Part shown: positions 9,932 through 17,656 of the stretch, one piece after another
How positions within the stretch are numbered: the stretch's first letter is position 1
Layout: each line of letters starts with the position of its first letter
Assembly: GCF_000305495.1 (NCBI RefSeq)
Contig: NZ_AJTN02000235.1
Coordinates: 1 to 51,421 of the forward strand
Origin: Peribacillus psychrosaccharolyticus ATCC 23296
Lineage (GTDB): Bacteria > Bacillota > Bacilli > Bacillales > DSM-1321
Length of the DNA stretch: 51,421 nt
Reading direction: 5' to 3'
Notes under the pieces: generated by a model
What the model was told of the DNA's origin: nothing
Databases searched by the model: none
What the model saw: only the letters and a program-made list of their open reading frames with translations
Made by a program: the position numbers and the translations under genes

Positions 9932-10150
9932 CTAATTATTTCCGACAATCGGTTGATCTACACCGTTGACATCGAGGACGTTGTTTCCATTAATCCCACT
10001 GCCAGTGAAAATGAAAGCCCCTGTGTTGGATGATCCCGAGCCTTCAATAATTTTGGCACTGCTTTTTGGTGAGATGACGATGGTATCACCGAACTGCAAG
10101 ACGCCGCCGCCGACATTTATCACCTGAACGGGTCCAATAATCGCTGGCAT
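9932..10150 (-). CDS. gerPF: Spore germination protein GerPF
   Basis: GerP proteins are made in the mother cell, locate to the spore coat, and let small germinants pass to the inner-membrane receptors. This 72-residue protein starts MPAIIGPVQVINVGGGVLQFGD. I chose ATG 10150 rather than the longer frame because it gives the family N-terminus also seen in GerPA. The middle has ISPKSSAK and GSGSSNTG and the end is DQPIVGNN. It is a close paralogue of gerPA, which opens the same operon. It is the last gene of the six and stops 14 bases before the shared terminator. Confidence 0.94.
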   Translation of the reverse strand: MPAIIGPVQVINVGGGVLQFGDTIVISPKSSAKIIEGSGSSNTGAFIFTGSGINGNNVLDVNGVDQPIVGNN

Positions 10151-10169
10151 ACTACCATTCCTTTCATTC

Positions 10170-10601
10170 TTAACTATCGTTAGGTTCAGCAGGAAGTCCT
10201 TCATTTATTTCATTGAGCTGCTCCTGTTTGTTTTGTTTGTAGGGCACCTGTCTGATGTGCATAATTCTTGATTCCATGGAGGAATGATTGATATTTCCAA
10301 TTCCAATAATCGAGGAAAGCGTCGCACCTACGATGTTAATCTGGTTTACTTTAATAAATGGTTTACTTTGCTTGAAGGTCGTTTGTACGGGTTCGGTAAT
10401 TGGTAAATAGACGGAAGGTAAATGAAAAATAGGGTAGTCAACACAATTTGCTTCTTCGCCATCGAAAACTGATTTGTAGCGCTGGAGCGCAAATGCTTTG
10501 GAAGAAGCGTCGGCATAACTGCAGTCGCCGATTTGCAGCAACGCACTGAAAGAAAGTACTTTTAAGGATAATGAGTTCACCTTTACTATTCTGCTGAGCA
10601 T
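10170..10601 (-). CDS. gerPE: Spore germination protein GerPE
   Basis: A 143-residue spore-coat germinant-permeability protein. ATG 10601 (MLSRIVKVNSL) was chosen because AAAAGGG lies 7 bases upstream; the longer frame would start inside gerPD. Family features are the LQIGDCSYADA motif, ALQRYKSVFDGEE, and the later VNQINIVGATLSSIIGIGN, two copies of the short GerP-type beta motif with an IG(D/N) turn. It lies 4 bases after the gerPD stop and 19 bases before gerPF. No signal peptide or membrane segment is seen, as expected for a coat protein made in the mother cell. Confidence 0.9.
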   Translation of the reverse strand: MLSRIVKVNSLSLKVLSFSALLQIGDCSYADASSKAFALQRYKSVFDGEEANCVDYPIFHLPSVYLPITEPVQTTFKQSKPFIKVNQINIVGATLSSIIGIGNINHSSMESRIMHIRQVPYKQNKQEQLNEINEGLPAEPNDS

Positions 10602-10605
10602 AGAG

Positions 10606-10785
10606 TTACCCTTTTGGGATAAAAGGGAATGTTGGTCCAATGATTAATGATTCTGGAGGGGTATCGAAGGCAGATGAAAGCTGGATTGTTTGAGCATCAC
10701 CGATTAAGAATAATGATGAAGCAGACACACCTACTACCTCAATATGTTCAACACATAGTTCGCCATTAACAACGTGAAAATCCAT
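10606..10785 (-). CDS. gerPD: Spore germination protein GerPD (59 aa)
   Basis: A short gene that fills the gap between gerPC and gerPE. Translation gives 59 residues starting MDFHVVNGELCVEHIEVVGV, then SASSLFLIGDA and SSAFDTPPESLIIGP, and ending FIPKG. The FLIGD turn and the DTPPESLIIGP segment are typical of GerPD, which is about this length in Bacillus. The ATG directly abuts the gerPC stop codon, and its ribosome site (AGGAAAC) lies inside the end of gerPC, so the two are probably coupled. All six gerP genes are therefore present and intact. Confidence 0.93.
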   Translation of the reverse strand: MDFHVVNGELCVEHIEVVGVSASSLFLIGDAQTIQLSSAFDTPPESLIIGPTFPFIPKG

Positions 10786-11388
10786 TTAGTTGTTTCCTCC
10801 TGTCGTATTAGATGAAGATTGAATAAAGTTTCTGATGGACTGAGTGATATCACTTTTAATTCGTTCACTAATTTTTTCTTTTACTTGTTCTAGTAAATGG
10901 GGTGAACGTTCTGGCTGTGATGTTTGATCAAGATAAAGACTGACACGCTGGGAAAGTTGTTTTTCAATATCGCTTTTAATAAGCTGATGAAAAGATGGAT
11001 CCAGGTTTTCGCGATGCTGCTCAGCTGTATCTTGAATTAGTTCATCCATTTCAGCAGCAATAGATGCCGAAAGGTCTTCAACAAACTGCTGTCGATTAGG
11101 GAATACATAAGGCTGCAGAGGGGGATTTGCAGAATTAATGGCAAGCTCCTCAATATTGCTTAGGTCGCTTGGATTTAGCCCGATATTTAGAGTACCTTCA
11201 AGCGTTTCGACCTTCAACTGGTCAAACTTATACTCAATTCTTTCAACATTCACTGCTGGTTTGTTTTGGAGTTCTGCTAGTTTGGTTTTCATGAGAGCCA
11301 GTTCATTTTCCAGCATTTTAATTCGATTGTCCTGAGTTTCTAAATATCTTTGCATTTGGACTGTATAGGAGTAGAAATCATTCTGCAT
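10786..11388 (-). CDS. gerPC: Spore germination protein GerPC
   Basis: The longest GerP protein, 200 residues. The N-terminal third is a predicted coiled coil (YLETQDNRIKMLENELALMK through LAELQNKP), followed by the conserved RIEYKFDQLKVETLEGTLNIGL segment. The C-terminal half is charged and helical, ending in an Asn/Ser/Thr-rich tail. A GAGGTG ribosome site lies 7 bases before the ATG. A 75-base gap separates it from gerPB, unusually wide for this operon, and that gap holds a SigK-like promoter. Confidence 0.94.
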   Translation of the reverse strand: MQNDFYSYTVQMQRYLETQDNRIKMLENELALMKTKLAELQNKPAVNVERIEYKFDQLKVETLEGTLNIGLNPSDLSNIEELAINSANPPLQPYVFPNRQQFVEDLSASIAAEMDELIQDTAEQHRENLDPSFHQLIKSDIEKQLSQRVSLYLDQTSQPERSPHLLEQVKEKISERIKSDITQSIRNFIQSSSNTTGGNN

Positions 11389-11425
11389 CCGTATTCACCT
11401 CGCCTCTTATGCATGTATATCGATT

Positions 11426-11453
11426 CAGTATATGCTAGAACCAAATATAGGTG
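11426..11453 (-). promoter_or_regulatory. Putative internal SigK promoter before gerPC
   Basis: On the - strand: CACC (11453-11450), 15 bases, then GCATATACTG with CATATACTG at 11434-11426. SigK promoters follow AC, 16-17 bases, CATANNNTA; this fits with a G in the last position. The same CACC-N15-CATANNNTG arrangement occurs upstream of gerPA, which supports both. Confidence 0.42.
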
Positions 11454-11463
11454 AATGCCTAAG

Positions 11464-11664
11464 TTAGCCAGTCGGCGGGAAGGGGACAAAGCTTTCTCCT
11501 TCGCTGTCTAGCTGTGGGGCTGGTTCAGTGTATCCGCCTGTATTAGACAAGGTCGAAAGAGCCTTAATTACCCCTGAACTGCCAATTTGAAAAACAGACG
11601 AATTTCCGATGCTGTTAATCTTTATCGTGTGGATATGAATGTTTTGTTGAATATTGAAGATCAT
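11464..11664 (-). CDS. gerPB: Spore germination protein GerPB
   Basis: A 66-residue GerP protein starting MIFNIQQNIHIHTIKINSIG. It has the family segments NSSVFQIGSSGVIKALS, TLSNTGGYTEPAPQ and the Pro-rich end. B. subtilis GerPB is about 77 residues; the difference lies in the variable C-terminal tail. A GGGAGGAGG ribosome site precedes the ATG. It lies 38 bases after gerPA. The role is in spore-coat permeability to germinants, as for the rest of the operon. Confidence 0.92.
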   Translation of the reverse strand: MIFNIQQNIHIHTIKINSIGNSSVFQIGSSGVIKALSTLSNTGGYTEPAPQLDSEGESFVPFPPTG

Positions 11665-11702
11665 ACAATCCTCCTCCCTGTGTAATAGGGGGATTCCGCC
11701 TG

Positions 11703-11924
11703 CTATAAATTTAAAACAGTCGGCTGGTCAATGGCATCTGTATCGTTGGTATTGGTTGTGCTGGCGGCGTTATAGAGAGAAATCGTCTCGCCAGTATTAA
11801 ATGACCCTGCACCTGCAAAGGTTTTAGAGGTTGCAAACGGAGATATTTTGAAAACATCACCAATATGAAAAACCCCGCTGCTTCCGACATTAATAACCTG
11901 GACTACTCCGACGATAGCTGGCAT
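11703..11924 (-). CDS. gerPA: Spore germination protein GerPA
   Basis: First gene of the gerP operon, 73 residues, starting MPAIVGVVQVINVGSSGVFHIG, followed by FKISPFATSKTFAGAG, SFNTGE and ending DQPTVLNL. It is a paralogue of GerPF at the other end of the operon; both share the MPAI-VG-VQVINVG opening and a DQP tail. The length equals B. subtilis GerPA. An AAAGGGTG ribosome site lies 9 bases upstream of the ATG, and a SigK-like promoter lies about 35 bases upstream, in keeping with late mother-cell expression. Confidence 0.94.
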   Translation of the reverse strand: MPAIVGVVQVINVGSSGVFHIGDVFKISPFATSKTFAGAGSFNTGETISLYNAASTTNTNDTDAIDQPTVLNL

Positions 11925-11957
11925 AGTAATTCACCCTTTAGTAAGAATTCCTAAGAC

Positions 11958-11985
11958 CATTTTATGTTCAAGATCGATGAAGGTG
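11958..11985 (-). promoter_or_regulatory. Putative SigK promoter of gerPA
   Basis: On the - strand: CACC (11985-11982), 15 bases, then ACATAAAATG with CATAAAATG at 11966-11958. The AC-to-CATA distance is 16, as in SigK promoters, and the predicted start is about 25 bases before gerPA. B. subtilis gerP is known to be transcribed by SigK. The last base of the -10 element is G instead of A. Confidence 0.5.
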
Positions 11986-12017
11986 ATTAAACAGCCTATT
12001 CAAGATATTTCAGAATC

Positions 12018-12046
12018 TTCAAAGTAGTCAATGAATGTGATAAAAT
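12018..12046 (+). promoter_or_regulatory. SigA-type promoter of the acyl-CoA ligase gene
   Basis: TTCAAA at 12018-12023 and TAAAAT at 12041-12046 are 17 bases apart, and TGA directly before the -10 gives an extended -10 element. It lies 34 bases upstream of the start codon and is divergent from the gerP promoter. Confidence 0.5.
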
Positions 12047-12079
12047 ATAGTTGACACAAATAATCGAAGGAGTGATTAC

Positions 12080-13672
12080 ATGAAGGTCCCATTAGTACTG
12101 TCATCTTTTTTAGACAGAGCGGTTTCACTGTATGGAGAGAAAGAGGCCGTTTTTACTGAAGACAAAGTGTATACCTATGCTCAAATGAATAAGAGAGTGA
12201 ACCAGCTTTCGGCAGGTCTAAGAAAACTCGGAATTAGTAAAGGTGACAGAGTAGCTTATTTGACACCAAATTCAGCTGAAATGCTTGAAGGTTTTTATGG
12301 AATCTTTCAACTTGGAGCCATTATGGTACCGCTTAATACGAGACTGACTCCGGAAGATTATTTATTTATTTTGAATCATAGTGAAGCAAAAGTACTGTTT
12401 ATCGACCAGCTATTGTACCATCTGATCCAGCCAATTAAGGAAAATTTAGAATGTGTACATACGATCATCGTCCACCATCGAACTGATGAGATAAATGAAA
12501 TCGATTACAATAACTGGCTGTCAGATTTGCCAGACAGCGAATTTGAACGGGAATCTGTAGATGAAGAGGATGTGTGTAGTCTTCTCTATACGAGTGGTAC
12601 GACTGGAAATCCTAAGGGTGTGATGCTGACACACCGAAATAACTATCTTCATGCGCTCAGTGCAATGCATCATTTACGTGTTAGTGATAAAGATACCCTA
12701 TTGCATGTTCTCCCGATGTTCCATGTGAATGGGTGGGGATCACCATTTTATTATACAGCGAATGGAGCTTCTCAAGTTTGTCTGCGAAAAACATCACCAG
12801 AAGCGATTTTTCATGCAATCGAGAAGCATAATGTAACGATTATACATATGGCACCAACCGTCTTAAATGCACTGCTGCAATATTATGATCAGTATACCCC
12901 GAGCGTCTCACGCAATGTCCGAGTAGTTATAGCAGGCTCGGCACCGCCTCCTGCATTTGTCTCCCGAGTTGAAAAAGAGCTTGGCTGGGAGTTTATTCAG
13001 GTGTATGGCATGACTGAATCATCACCGCTAAGTCTCATTTCGACAATCCGTTCGCAACACCTTGATTTACCTGAAGAGAAGATTTACCAAATGAAAGCTA
13101 AAGCAGGACATTCTATGATTGGCAGTGAAGTAAAAGTGGTCAATGAACATGGTGAGGAAGTAACCCATGATGGGAAGGAAATTGGCGAAATCATTACCAG
13201 AAGTCATGGTGTTATGAAAGGGTATTGGAAGAATGATGAAGCAACAATGGAATCCCTGCGTAATGGCTGGCTGCATACAGGAGACATGGGAGTTATAGAT
13301 GAAAATGGAACGATAGAAATCGTAGATCGAAAGAAAGATATCATTATCTCTGGCGGTGAAAATATTTCTTCGATAGAAGTAGAGGGAATGCTATATGAAC
13401 ATCCAGCAATTCTTGAAGCGGCTGTAATTGCCGTACCACATGAGAAGTGGGGAGAGACACCACACGCATATATTGTTCGGAAAAATAATCAAGAGTTAAC
13501 GGAAGCAGAGGTTATTGCCTTTACTCGCGAAAGACTTGCCCATTTTAAGGCTGTAACGGGTGTAAGCTTTGTAGAAGAACTGCCGAAGACTGCATCAGGT
13601 AAAATTCAAAAAGTTCAGCTTCGAAATGCCTACTGGGAACAACGAGGAATCACTGGTAAATTTGTAAACTAA
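12080..13672 (+). CDS. Fatty-acid/acyl-CoA ligase, AMP-forming (ANL superfamily)
   Basis: A cytoplasmic enzyme that activates a fatty acid with ATP to acyl-AMP and then forms the CoA thioester. The 530-residue protein shows the whole ANL motif series: the P-loop YTSGTTGNPKG near residue 170, the adenine-binding YGMTESS near 315, GWLHTGDMG near 396 followed by DRKKD, and the catalytic C-terminal Lys in PKTASGKIQK near 512. Length and sequence match the medium/long-chain fatty acid-CoA ligases of Bacillus. Chain-length preference cannot be read from the sequence. AAGGAGTGA precedes the ATG. It stands alone between gerP and a DUF418 gene; a large hairpin overlaps its stop codon. Confidence 0.93.
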   Translation: MKVPLVLSSFLDRAVSLYGEKEAVFTEDKVYTYAQMNKRVNQLSAGLRKLGISKGDRVAYLTPNSAEMLEGFYGIFQLGAIMVPLNTRLTPEDYLFILNHSEAKVLFIDQLLYHLIQPIKENLECVHTIIVHHRTDEINEIDYNNWLSDLPDSEFERESVDEEDVCSLLYTSGTTGNPKGVMLTHRNNYLHALSAMHHLRVSDKDTLLHVLPMFHVNGWGSPFYYTANGASQVCLRKTSPEAIFHAIEKHNVTIIHMAPTVLNALLQYYDQYTPSVSRNVRVVIAGSAPPPAFVSRVEKELGWEFIQVYGMTESSPLSLISTIRSQHLDLPEEKIYQMKAKAGHSMIGSEVKVVNEHGEEVTHDGKEIGEIITRSHGVMKGYWKNDEATMESLRNGWLHTGDMGVIDENGTIEIVDRKKDIIISGGENISSIEVEGMLYEHPAILEAAVIAVPHEKWGETPHAYIVRKNNQELTEAEVIAFTRERLAHFKAVTGVSFVEELPKTASGKIQKVQLRNAYWEQRGITGKFVN

Positions 13673-13706
13673 GCTTGGGGGGAACTGTTCCCCCAAGCTT
13701 AGTTTA
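13665..13706 (+). terminator. Very long hairpin overlapping the acyl-CoA ligase stop codon
   Basis: Arms 13665-13685 and 13687-13706 form an almost perfect inverted repeat of about 20 bp (TAAACTAAGCTTGGGGG / CCCCAAGCTTAGTTTA plus GAAC/GTTC at the tip). It includes the TAA stop. The tail is poor in Ts, so it may act as a terminator or an mRNA-stabilising end. Confidence 0.6.
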
Positions 13707-13768
13707 GAAAGATAACGTTGAATAGTATGATATCTTTAGAGAGAAAACCAGAATAAAGGAGTGCAGTA

Positions 13769-14935
13769 GTGAGTAACGCTATCCAACAAAATCGTATTGA
13801 AACCATTGATATTCTTCGCGGCTTTTCCATATTAGGTATTTTCCTAGTTAATATGCCGTCTTTTCATTCACCATTTATGGATATAGATCCCTTGACTTGG
13901 TGGAATCAAAATCCTGATCATATTTTATACATATTGGTTGATGTATTGGCTCAGGCAAGTTTTTATCCTCTGTTTGCTTTTTTATTTGGCTTTGGAGCCA
14001 TTTTAATGGCTGATCGTAGTGCCGAACGTGGTCAATCATTTCCATCTCTTTTTTTTAGGCGGATGACGACCTTGTTAGTGATTGGCATTCTGCATGCCTT
14101 TTTGGTATGGCATGGTGATATTTTGATTACTTATGCTCTATTTGGCTTTTTCTTTTTACAGTTTTATAAATGGAGAGGGAAAACTTTGCTGATCTTCGGC
14201 TCGCTTATGTATATTCTGCCGTTTGCAGCTTTAAGTCTTATGATGCTGCTGATGGTGGCTACAGGAAACTCTTCATCCATTGAAACAAATTTTATTCAAG
14301 CTGAAGCCACTATGAATACTTACCAGAACGGTAGTTTCATGGAGATTACTGAGCAAAGAATAGCAGATTGGTATAAGGTGAATAATCTTGCGAGTGCATT
14401 GATTATCTTTTTCTCCATTTTCCCGCATTTTCTAATGGGTGCAGGAATCGCCAAACTTGGGTGGCTGCATAATCCGAAACTACACCAAAAAAAATTACTT
14501 TGGATAACTGCGATAGCCTTCCTAGCAGGCTTTTTTCTGAAAACTCTTCCTTACACGACGGAAGGAAACATGGCAGCAGATATGATACAGGATTTCCTTG
14601 GGGGACCCATCGTTTCATTTGCCTATATATTCCTCTTCACATTAGTGTTTCAAAACCAGAAATTGACGGAGATTTTTTCACCGATTGCTGCTGTCGGCAG
14701 GCTTTCAATCAGCAATTATCTGCTTCAATCGATTATAGCTACGTTGATTTTTTATTCATACGGCTTAGGTATATATGGTAAAATCTCCTTTACAACGGGT
14801 ATCCTGTTCGTTTTCATCATCTATATCGGGCAAATGGTGCTTAGCCTGCTATGGGTGCGGTATTTTTATATCGGTCCAATCGAATATATCTGGAGATTCT
14901 TCACTTATGGAAAACGTCCATTATTTAAAAAATAA
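13769..14935 (+). CDS. DUF418 family multi-pass membrane protein
   Basis: A 388-residue integral membrane protein, GTG start preceded by AAAGGAGTG. The N-terminus RIETIDILRGFSILGIFLVNMP is the hallmark of the YeiB/DUF418 family, which is distantly related to acyltransferase-3 and heparan-acetyltransferase membrane proteins. About eight to ten hydrophobic segments are visible, with a FLFGFGAILMADR loop near residue 75 and a conserved C-terminal half carrying GRLSISNYLLQSI and the final RYFYIGPIEYIWR(F)FTYGKRP. The last motif is strongly conserved in DUF418. Substrate and reaction are unknown. The flaR-like gene follows 17 bases later and is probably co-transcribed. Confidence 0.88.
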   Translation: MSNAIQQNRIETIDILRGFSILGIFLVNMPSFHSPFMDIDPLTWWNQNPDHILYILVDVLAQASFYPLFAFLFGFGAILMADRSAERGQSFPSLFFRRMTTLLVIGILHAFLVWHGDILITYALFGFFFLQFYKWRGKTLLIFGSLMYILPFAALSLMMLLMVATGNSSSIETNFIQAEATMNTYQNGSFMEITEQRIADWYKVNNLASALIIFFSIFPHFLMGAGIAKLGWLHNPKLHQKKLLWITAIAFLAGFFLKTLPYTTEGNMAADMIQDFLGGPIVSFAYIFLFTLVFQNQKLTEIFSPIAAVGRLSISNYLLQSIIATLIFYSYGLGIYGKISFTTGILFVFIIYIGQMVLSLLWVRYFYIGPIEYIWRFFTYGKRPLFKK

Positions 14936-14952
14936 GTTTTCAGGGGGCTTTC

Positions 14953-15453
14953 ATGAAGAGGGTAATCATTTTAGGCTGTTGCGGTTCAGGGAAATCAACG
15001 TTAGCACTAAAGTTGGCAGAAAAGATCAATAGTGAGGTCATCCATCTAGATACGCTATTCTGGAAGCCAGGCTGGGTACAGTCAAGTTCTGAGGAATTCA
15101 TTATGCGTCAAGAAAGCCTGCTTACAGGTGATAAGTGGATAGTGGATGGAAATTATCATGGGACACTTGACCTTCGTCTAGAACCTGCAGATACCGTCAT
15201 TTATCTTGATTTTCCCACATCGCTCTGCTTATACCGGATTGTAAAAAGAAGAGTGATGTATCAGGGCAAAACACGACCTGATATGGCGAGAGACTGCCCA
15301 GAGAAAATTGATCTTGAATTTTTTAATTATGTCCGAACTTTTAATCGAAAAAAAGCACCAGCGATAAAAAAGAGACTAAATAATCTTGAGGGTAAAAAGG
15401 TATATCTGTTTAAAAATAGCAGACAAGTTGAACAGTTTTTGCACCAAATCTAG
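14953..15453 (+). CDS. P-loop kinase, FlaR-like (adenylate-kinase fold)
   Basis: A 166-residue cytoplasmic NTP-binding protein. The Walker A motif is GCCGSGKST at residues 8-16. The following HLDTLFWKPGW, WIVDGNYHGT and DTVIYLDFP segments are typical of the group often annotated as topology modulation protein FlaR or AAA_17-type kinase. It ends in a basic helical region (KKAPAIKKRL). The start has GGGGG upstream (CAGGGGGC) at suitable spacing. No substrate is known for this group; the acceptor may be a nucleoside or small metabolite. It sits between the DUF418 gene and yisK. Confidence 0.82.
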   Translation: MKRVIILGCCGSGKSTLALKLAEKINSEVIHLDTLFWKPGWVQSSSEEFIMRQESLLTGDKWIVDGNYHGTLDLRLEPADTVIYLDFPTSLCLYRIVKRRVMYQGKTRPDMARDCPEKIDLEFFNYVRTFNRKKAPAIKKRLNNLEGKKVYLFKNSRQVEQFLHQI

Positions 15454-15479
15454 TTATTATACTAAGGAGTGTATCGAAG

Positions 15480-16376
15480 ATGAAATTTGCGACAGTCAAA
15501 ATCGGCTCTGCCAGCAAGGTAGTCATTGTTGAAGAACAAGGAAAGGTGTTATTGCTTCAAGATGCAGCAGAAAAAATGAAAATGGAGGTGCCAAACACGC
15601 TGCTCGCTTGTATCTCAGAAGGGGAGGAGTTTCTGAATAAAGCGTCGGCCATCCAACATTGGGCAGCCCATACAGACAATCAAACCGGATTATATAGTGA
15701 GGAAGGAAGTTTCGATTGGGAATCTCCCATTCCACGACCGGTAAAAAATATCTTTTGTGTAGGAAAAAATTATGCGGATCATGCGATAGAAATGGGAAGT
15801 GAAGCAGACATTCCAGAGCATGTGATGTTATTTTCTAAGGCAACAACCTCTGTAATTGGACATGGTACTCCCATTCCAAATCATGAAGAGGTAACCAATC
15901 AGCTGGATTATGAAGGCGAGCTGGCTGTAGTAATAGGTAAAACAGGCAAAGCTATACAAAAAGAACATGCTCTTGATTATGTGTTTGGCTATACGATTGT
16001 AAATGATATAACGGCACGAGATTTACAAGCAAGGCACAAACAATTTTTATTAGGCAAGAGTCTGGATGGATCCTGCCCTATAGGGCCGTATATCGTTGAA
16101 AAATCAGAGATAGAGAATCCTAATCAGCTAGGTATCGAGACTAAGGTAAACGGAGAGAGCAGACAAAAGTCAAACACAAAACAGTTTATTTTCCCCATTG
16201 AAGAAATCATTGAAGTTCTTTCAAAAGGAATGACATTGGAACCGGGGGATATTATTGCGACCGGTACGCCAGCTGGAGTGGGAAAAGGGTTTAAACCGCC
16301 ACGTTTCCTGACAAAAGGAGATTGTATTGAAATTACAATAGACAAAATCGGAACATTGAAAAATAGTATTCACTAA
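15480..16376 (+). CDS. yisK: YisK-like fumarylacetoacetate hydrolase family enzyme
   Basis: A 298-residue FAH-superfamily enzyme. B. subtilis YisK has oxaloacetate decarboxylase activity and affects cell width through Mbl. The likely divalent-metal ligands are E145 and E147 in LDYEGELAVVIGK and D176 in VNDITARDLQ. Conserved family segments FCVGKNYADHA (93-103), LGKSLDGSCPIGP (191-203) and the C-terminal TGTPAGVGKG are all present. The N-terminal ~85 residues form the extra domain typical of longer FAH proteins. AAGGAG lies upstream of the ATG. Its neighbours yisL and yisN follow as in B. subtilis, which supports the name. Confidence 0.92.
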   Translation: MKFATVKIGSASKVVIVEEQGKVLLLQDAAEKMKMEVPNTLLACISEGEEFLNKASAIQHWAAHTDNQTGLYSEEGSFDWESPIPRPVKNIFCVGKNYADHAIEMGSEADIPEHVMLFSKATTSVIGHGTPIPNHEEVTNQLDYEGELAVVIGKTGKAIQKEHALDYVFGYTIVNDITARDLQARHKQFLLGKSLDGSCPIGPYIVEKSEIENPNQLGIETKVNGESRQKSNTKQFIFPIEEIIEVLSKGMTLEPGDIIATGTPAGVGKGFKPPRFLTKGDCIEITIDKIGTLKNSIH

Positions 16377-16410
16377 TTGTACACATTTATGGATTTCCAG
16401 ATAGTCGCTT

Positions 16411-16440
16411 TTGGTTTTCCAAAATTGTCTATGGTATGAT
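16411..16440 (+). promoter_or_regulatory. SigA-type promoter of yisL
   Basis: TTGGTT at 16411-16416, 18 bases, then TATGAT at 16435-16440. TGG directly before the -10 supplies an extended -10 element. The yisL start codon is 30 bases further on. Confidence 0.5.
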
Positions 16441-16470
16441 AGAAGAGAATACTAAGAGGGGGATTTAATT

Positions 16471-16821
16471 ATGACTCATATGCACATTACAGCTTGGGCA
16501 CTTGCTATTATTTTATTTTTCGTAGCAAATTCGCTTTATAAAGGCGGTAAGACAAAACCTGCAAAAATTACTCATATGATTACTCGTGTTTTGTATTTGG
16601 CGATTATTGGTACAGGCTTCGCGTTAATCGGCAGCAGTTTTGGGTTTTATGCAGTAAAACTGATTGTTGGAATTATTGTCATCGGACTTATGGAGATGGT
16701 CTTGGTTCGTACTTCTAAAGGAAAGAGTACTGGCGCTCTTTGGATCGCTTTTGTCATTGCCTTCGTAGTTGTACTTTACCTTGGACTATCATTACCACAA
16801 GGTTTTAAACCGTTCGCATAA
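16471..16821 (+). CDS. yisL: UPF0344 membrane protein YisL
   Basis: A 116-residue membrane protein with four predicted membrane helices that take up nearly the whole chain. It opens MTHMHITAWALAIILFF; a short loop KGGKTKPAKITHMITR lies between helices 1 and 2, and TSKGKSTG between 3 and 4. This layout and the conserved THMITRVLYL segment identify the UPF0344/YisL family. Its function is unknown. GAGGGGG lies 6 bases before the ATG. It has its own promoter and ends in a terminator shared with yisN. The wprA protease gene that follows yisL in B. subtilis is absent. Confidence 0.92.
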   Translation: MTHMHITAWALAIILFFVANSLYKGGKTKPAKITHMITRVLYLAIIGTGFALIGSSFGFYAVKLIVGIIVIGLMEMVLVRTSKGKSTGALWIAFVIAFVVVLYLGLSLPQGFKPFA

Positions 16822-16858
16822 AAAAATGGCTTCCCTTTGGGGAAAGCCATTTTTTTTA
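16819..16858. terminator. Bidirectional terminator between yisL and yisN
   Basis: A-rich left flank, stem ATGGCTT(T)CCC / GGGGAAAGCCAT with a small bulge and a 3-base loop, then eight Ts. It serves both converging genes. Confidence 0.88.
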
Positions 16859-16863
16859 TACGA

Positions 16864-17439
16864 TTACGCGTCAGACGGTTTATTTAATTTTTCAATCATA
16901 ATTCGTTTACCTGTATTTAACGTAAACTCAAAACGGTCATGCCGATTCTCAGAATAAAAGAAGTGATGCTGAACAGCACAGATCTGTGATTCATTATCGA
17001 AGATTAAAAAGTTTACCCCGGATTTAGAATGTACATCCCTCAGAAAGGATAGTTGATTATAGCTATAGATACAATCATAAATGGAGAAATCCAGAGAATT
17101 AAGTGAAGTTACAAACTGAAAGAAAGAATCATCATCCAATTCTTCTAAAAGAGCATCGAACGAATAAATCATTTGTTTTCTTATTTTAATCTGCTCTCCA
17201 TCACTTAGACTAAAGGTTTCACGCCTCAAATTGACAACTCCATTTTCTTCGAGTGTGCCTCGGTACCAATTCCTGCCTCGCTGAACCTCTACTTCCTGAT
17301 GAACGTATTCCTCTAAGGAAGAGGCTTCATCTGTTTCACTATCGAAAAAGATCCACTGTTGATTGATGTTTTCTACGGTGCCTTCTGTAAATGCTCTTGG
17401 TTGACGGTCATATAAGACCTCGCGTTGTTGTTGACTCAT
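16864..17439 (-). CDS. yisN: DUF2777 family protein YisN
   Basis: A 191-residue soluble protein starting MSQQQREVLYDRQPRAFTEG. I recognise it as DUF2777 (B. subtilis YisN) from this opening, the EVEVQRGRNWYRGTL segment, and its place between yisL and asnO. It has no membrane segment or enzyme motif. The C-terminal half is rich in aromatic residues (SIYDCIYSYNQLSFLRD, QHHFFYSENRHDRFEF). A GGAGG ribosome site lies 6 bases before the ATG. Function unknown. Confidence 0.85.
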   Translation of the reverse strand: MSQQQREVLYDRQPRAFTEGTVENINQQWIFFDSETDEASSLEEYVHQEVEVQRGRNWYRGTLEENGVVNLRRETFSLSDGEQIKIRKQMIYSFDALLEELDDDSFFQFVTSLNSLDFSIYDCIYSYNQLSFLRDVHSKSGVNFLIFDNESQICAVQHHFFYSENRHDRFEFTLNTGKRIMIEKLNKPSDA

Positions 17440-17656
17440 AGTCTACCTCCAGAAATGAATGCCTCACCTACTTTTTAGACATAAATCCTTCAAACTATAA
17501 CCTCGTGATAAAAAGATATAGGACAAATAACCATTTATGTTTAGTTGCATAGTTTATTTTTATATACTATCCAATTAGCATAATTTGCATGTGGAAAGCC
17601 ATGAACACATTGGTCGTTCGGCTAGTTCATCATTGCAACAGAGAGGACTGATTTAA

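Noticed and set aside
10602-10640. Longer N-terminus of GerPE starting inside gerPD
   Set aside because: The upstream start has no ribosome site, and the shorter one has AAAAGGG at good spacing and the family N-terminus.
14500-15032. Two + strand frames overlapping the DUF418 and FlaR-like genes
   Set aside because: Out-of-frame shadows of genes with clear family identity.
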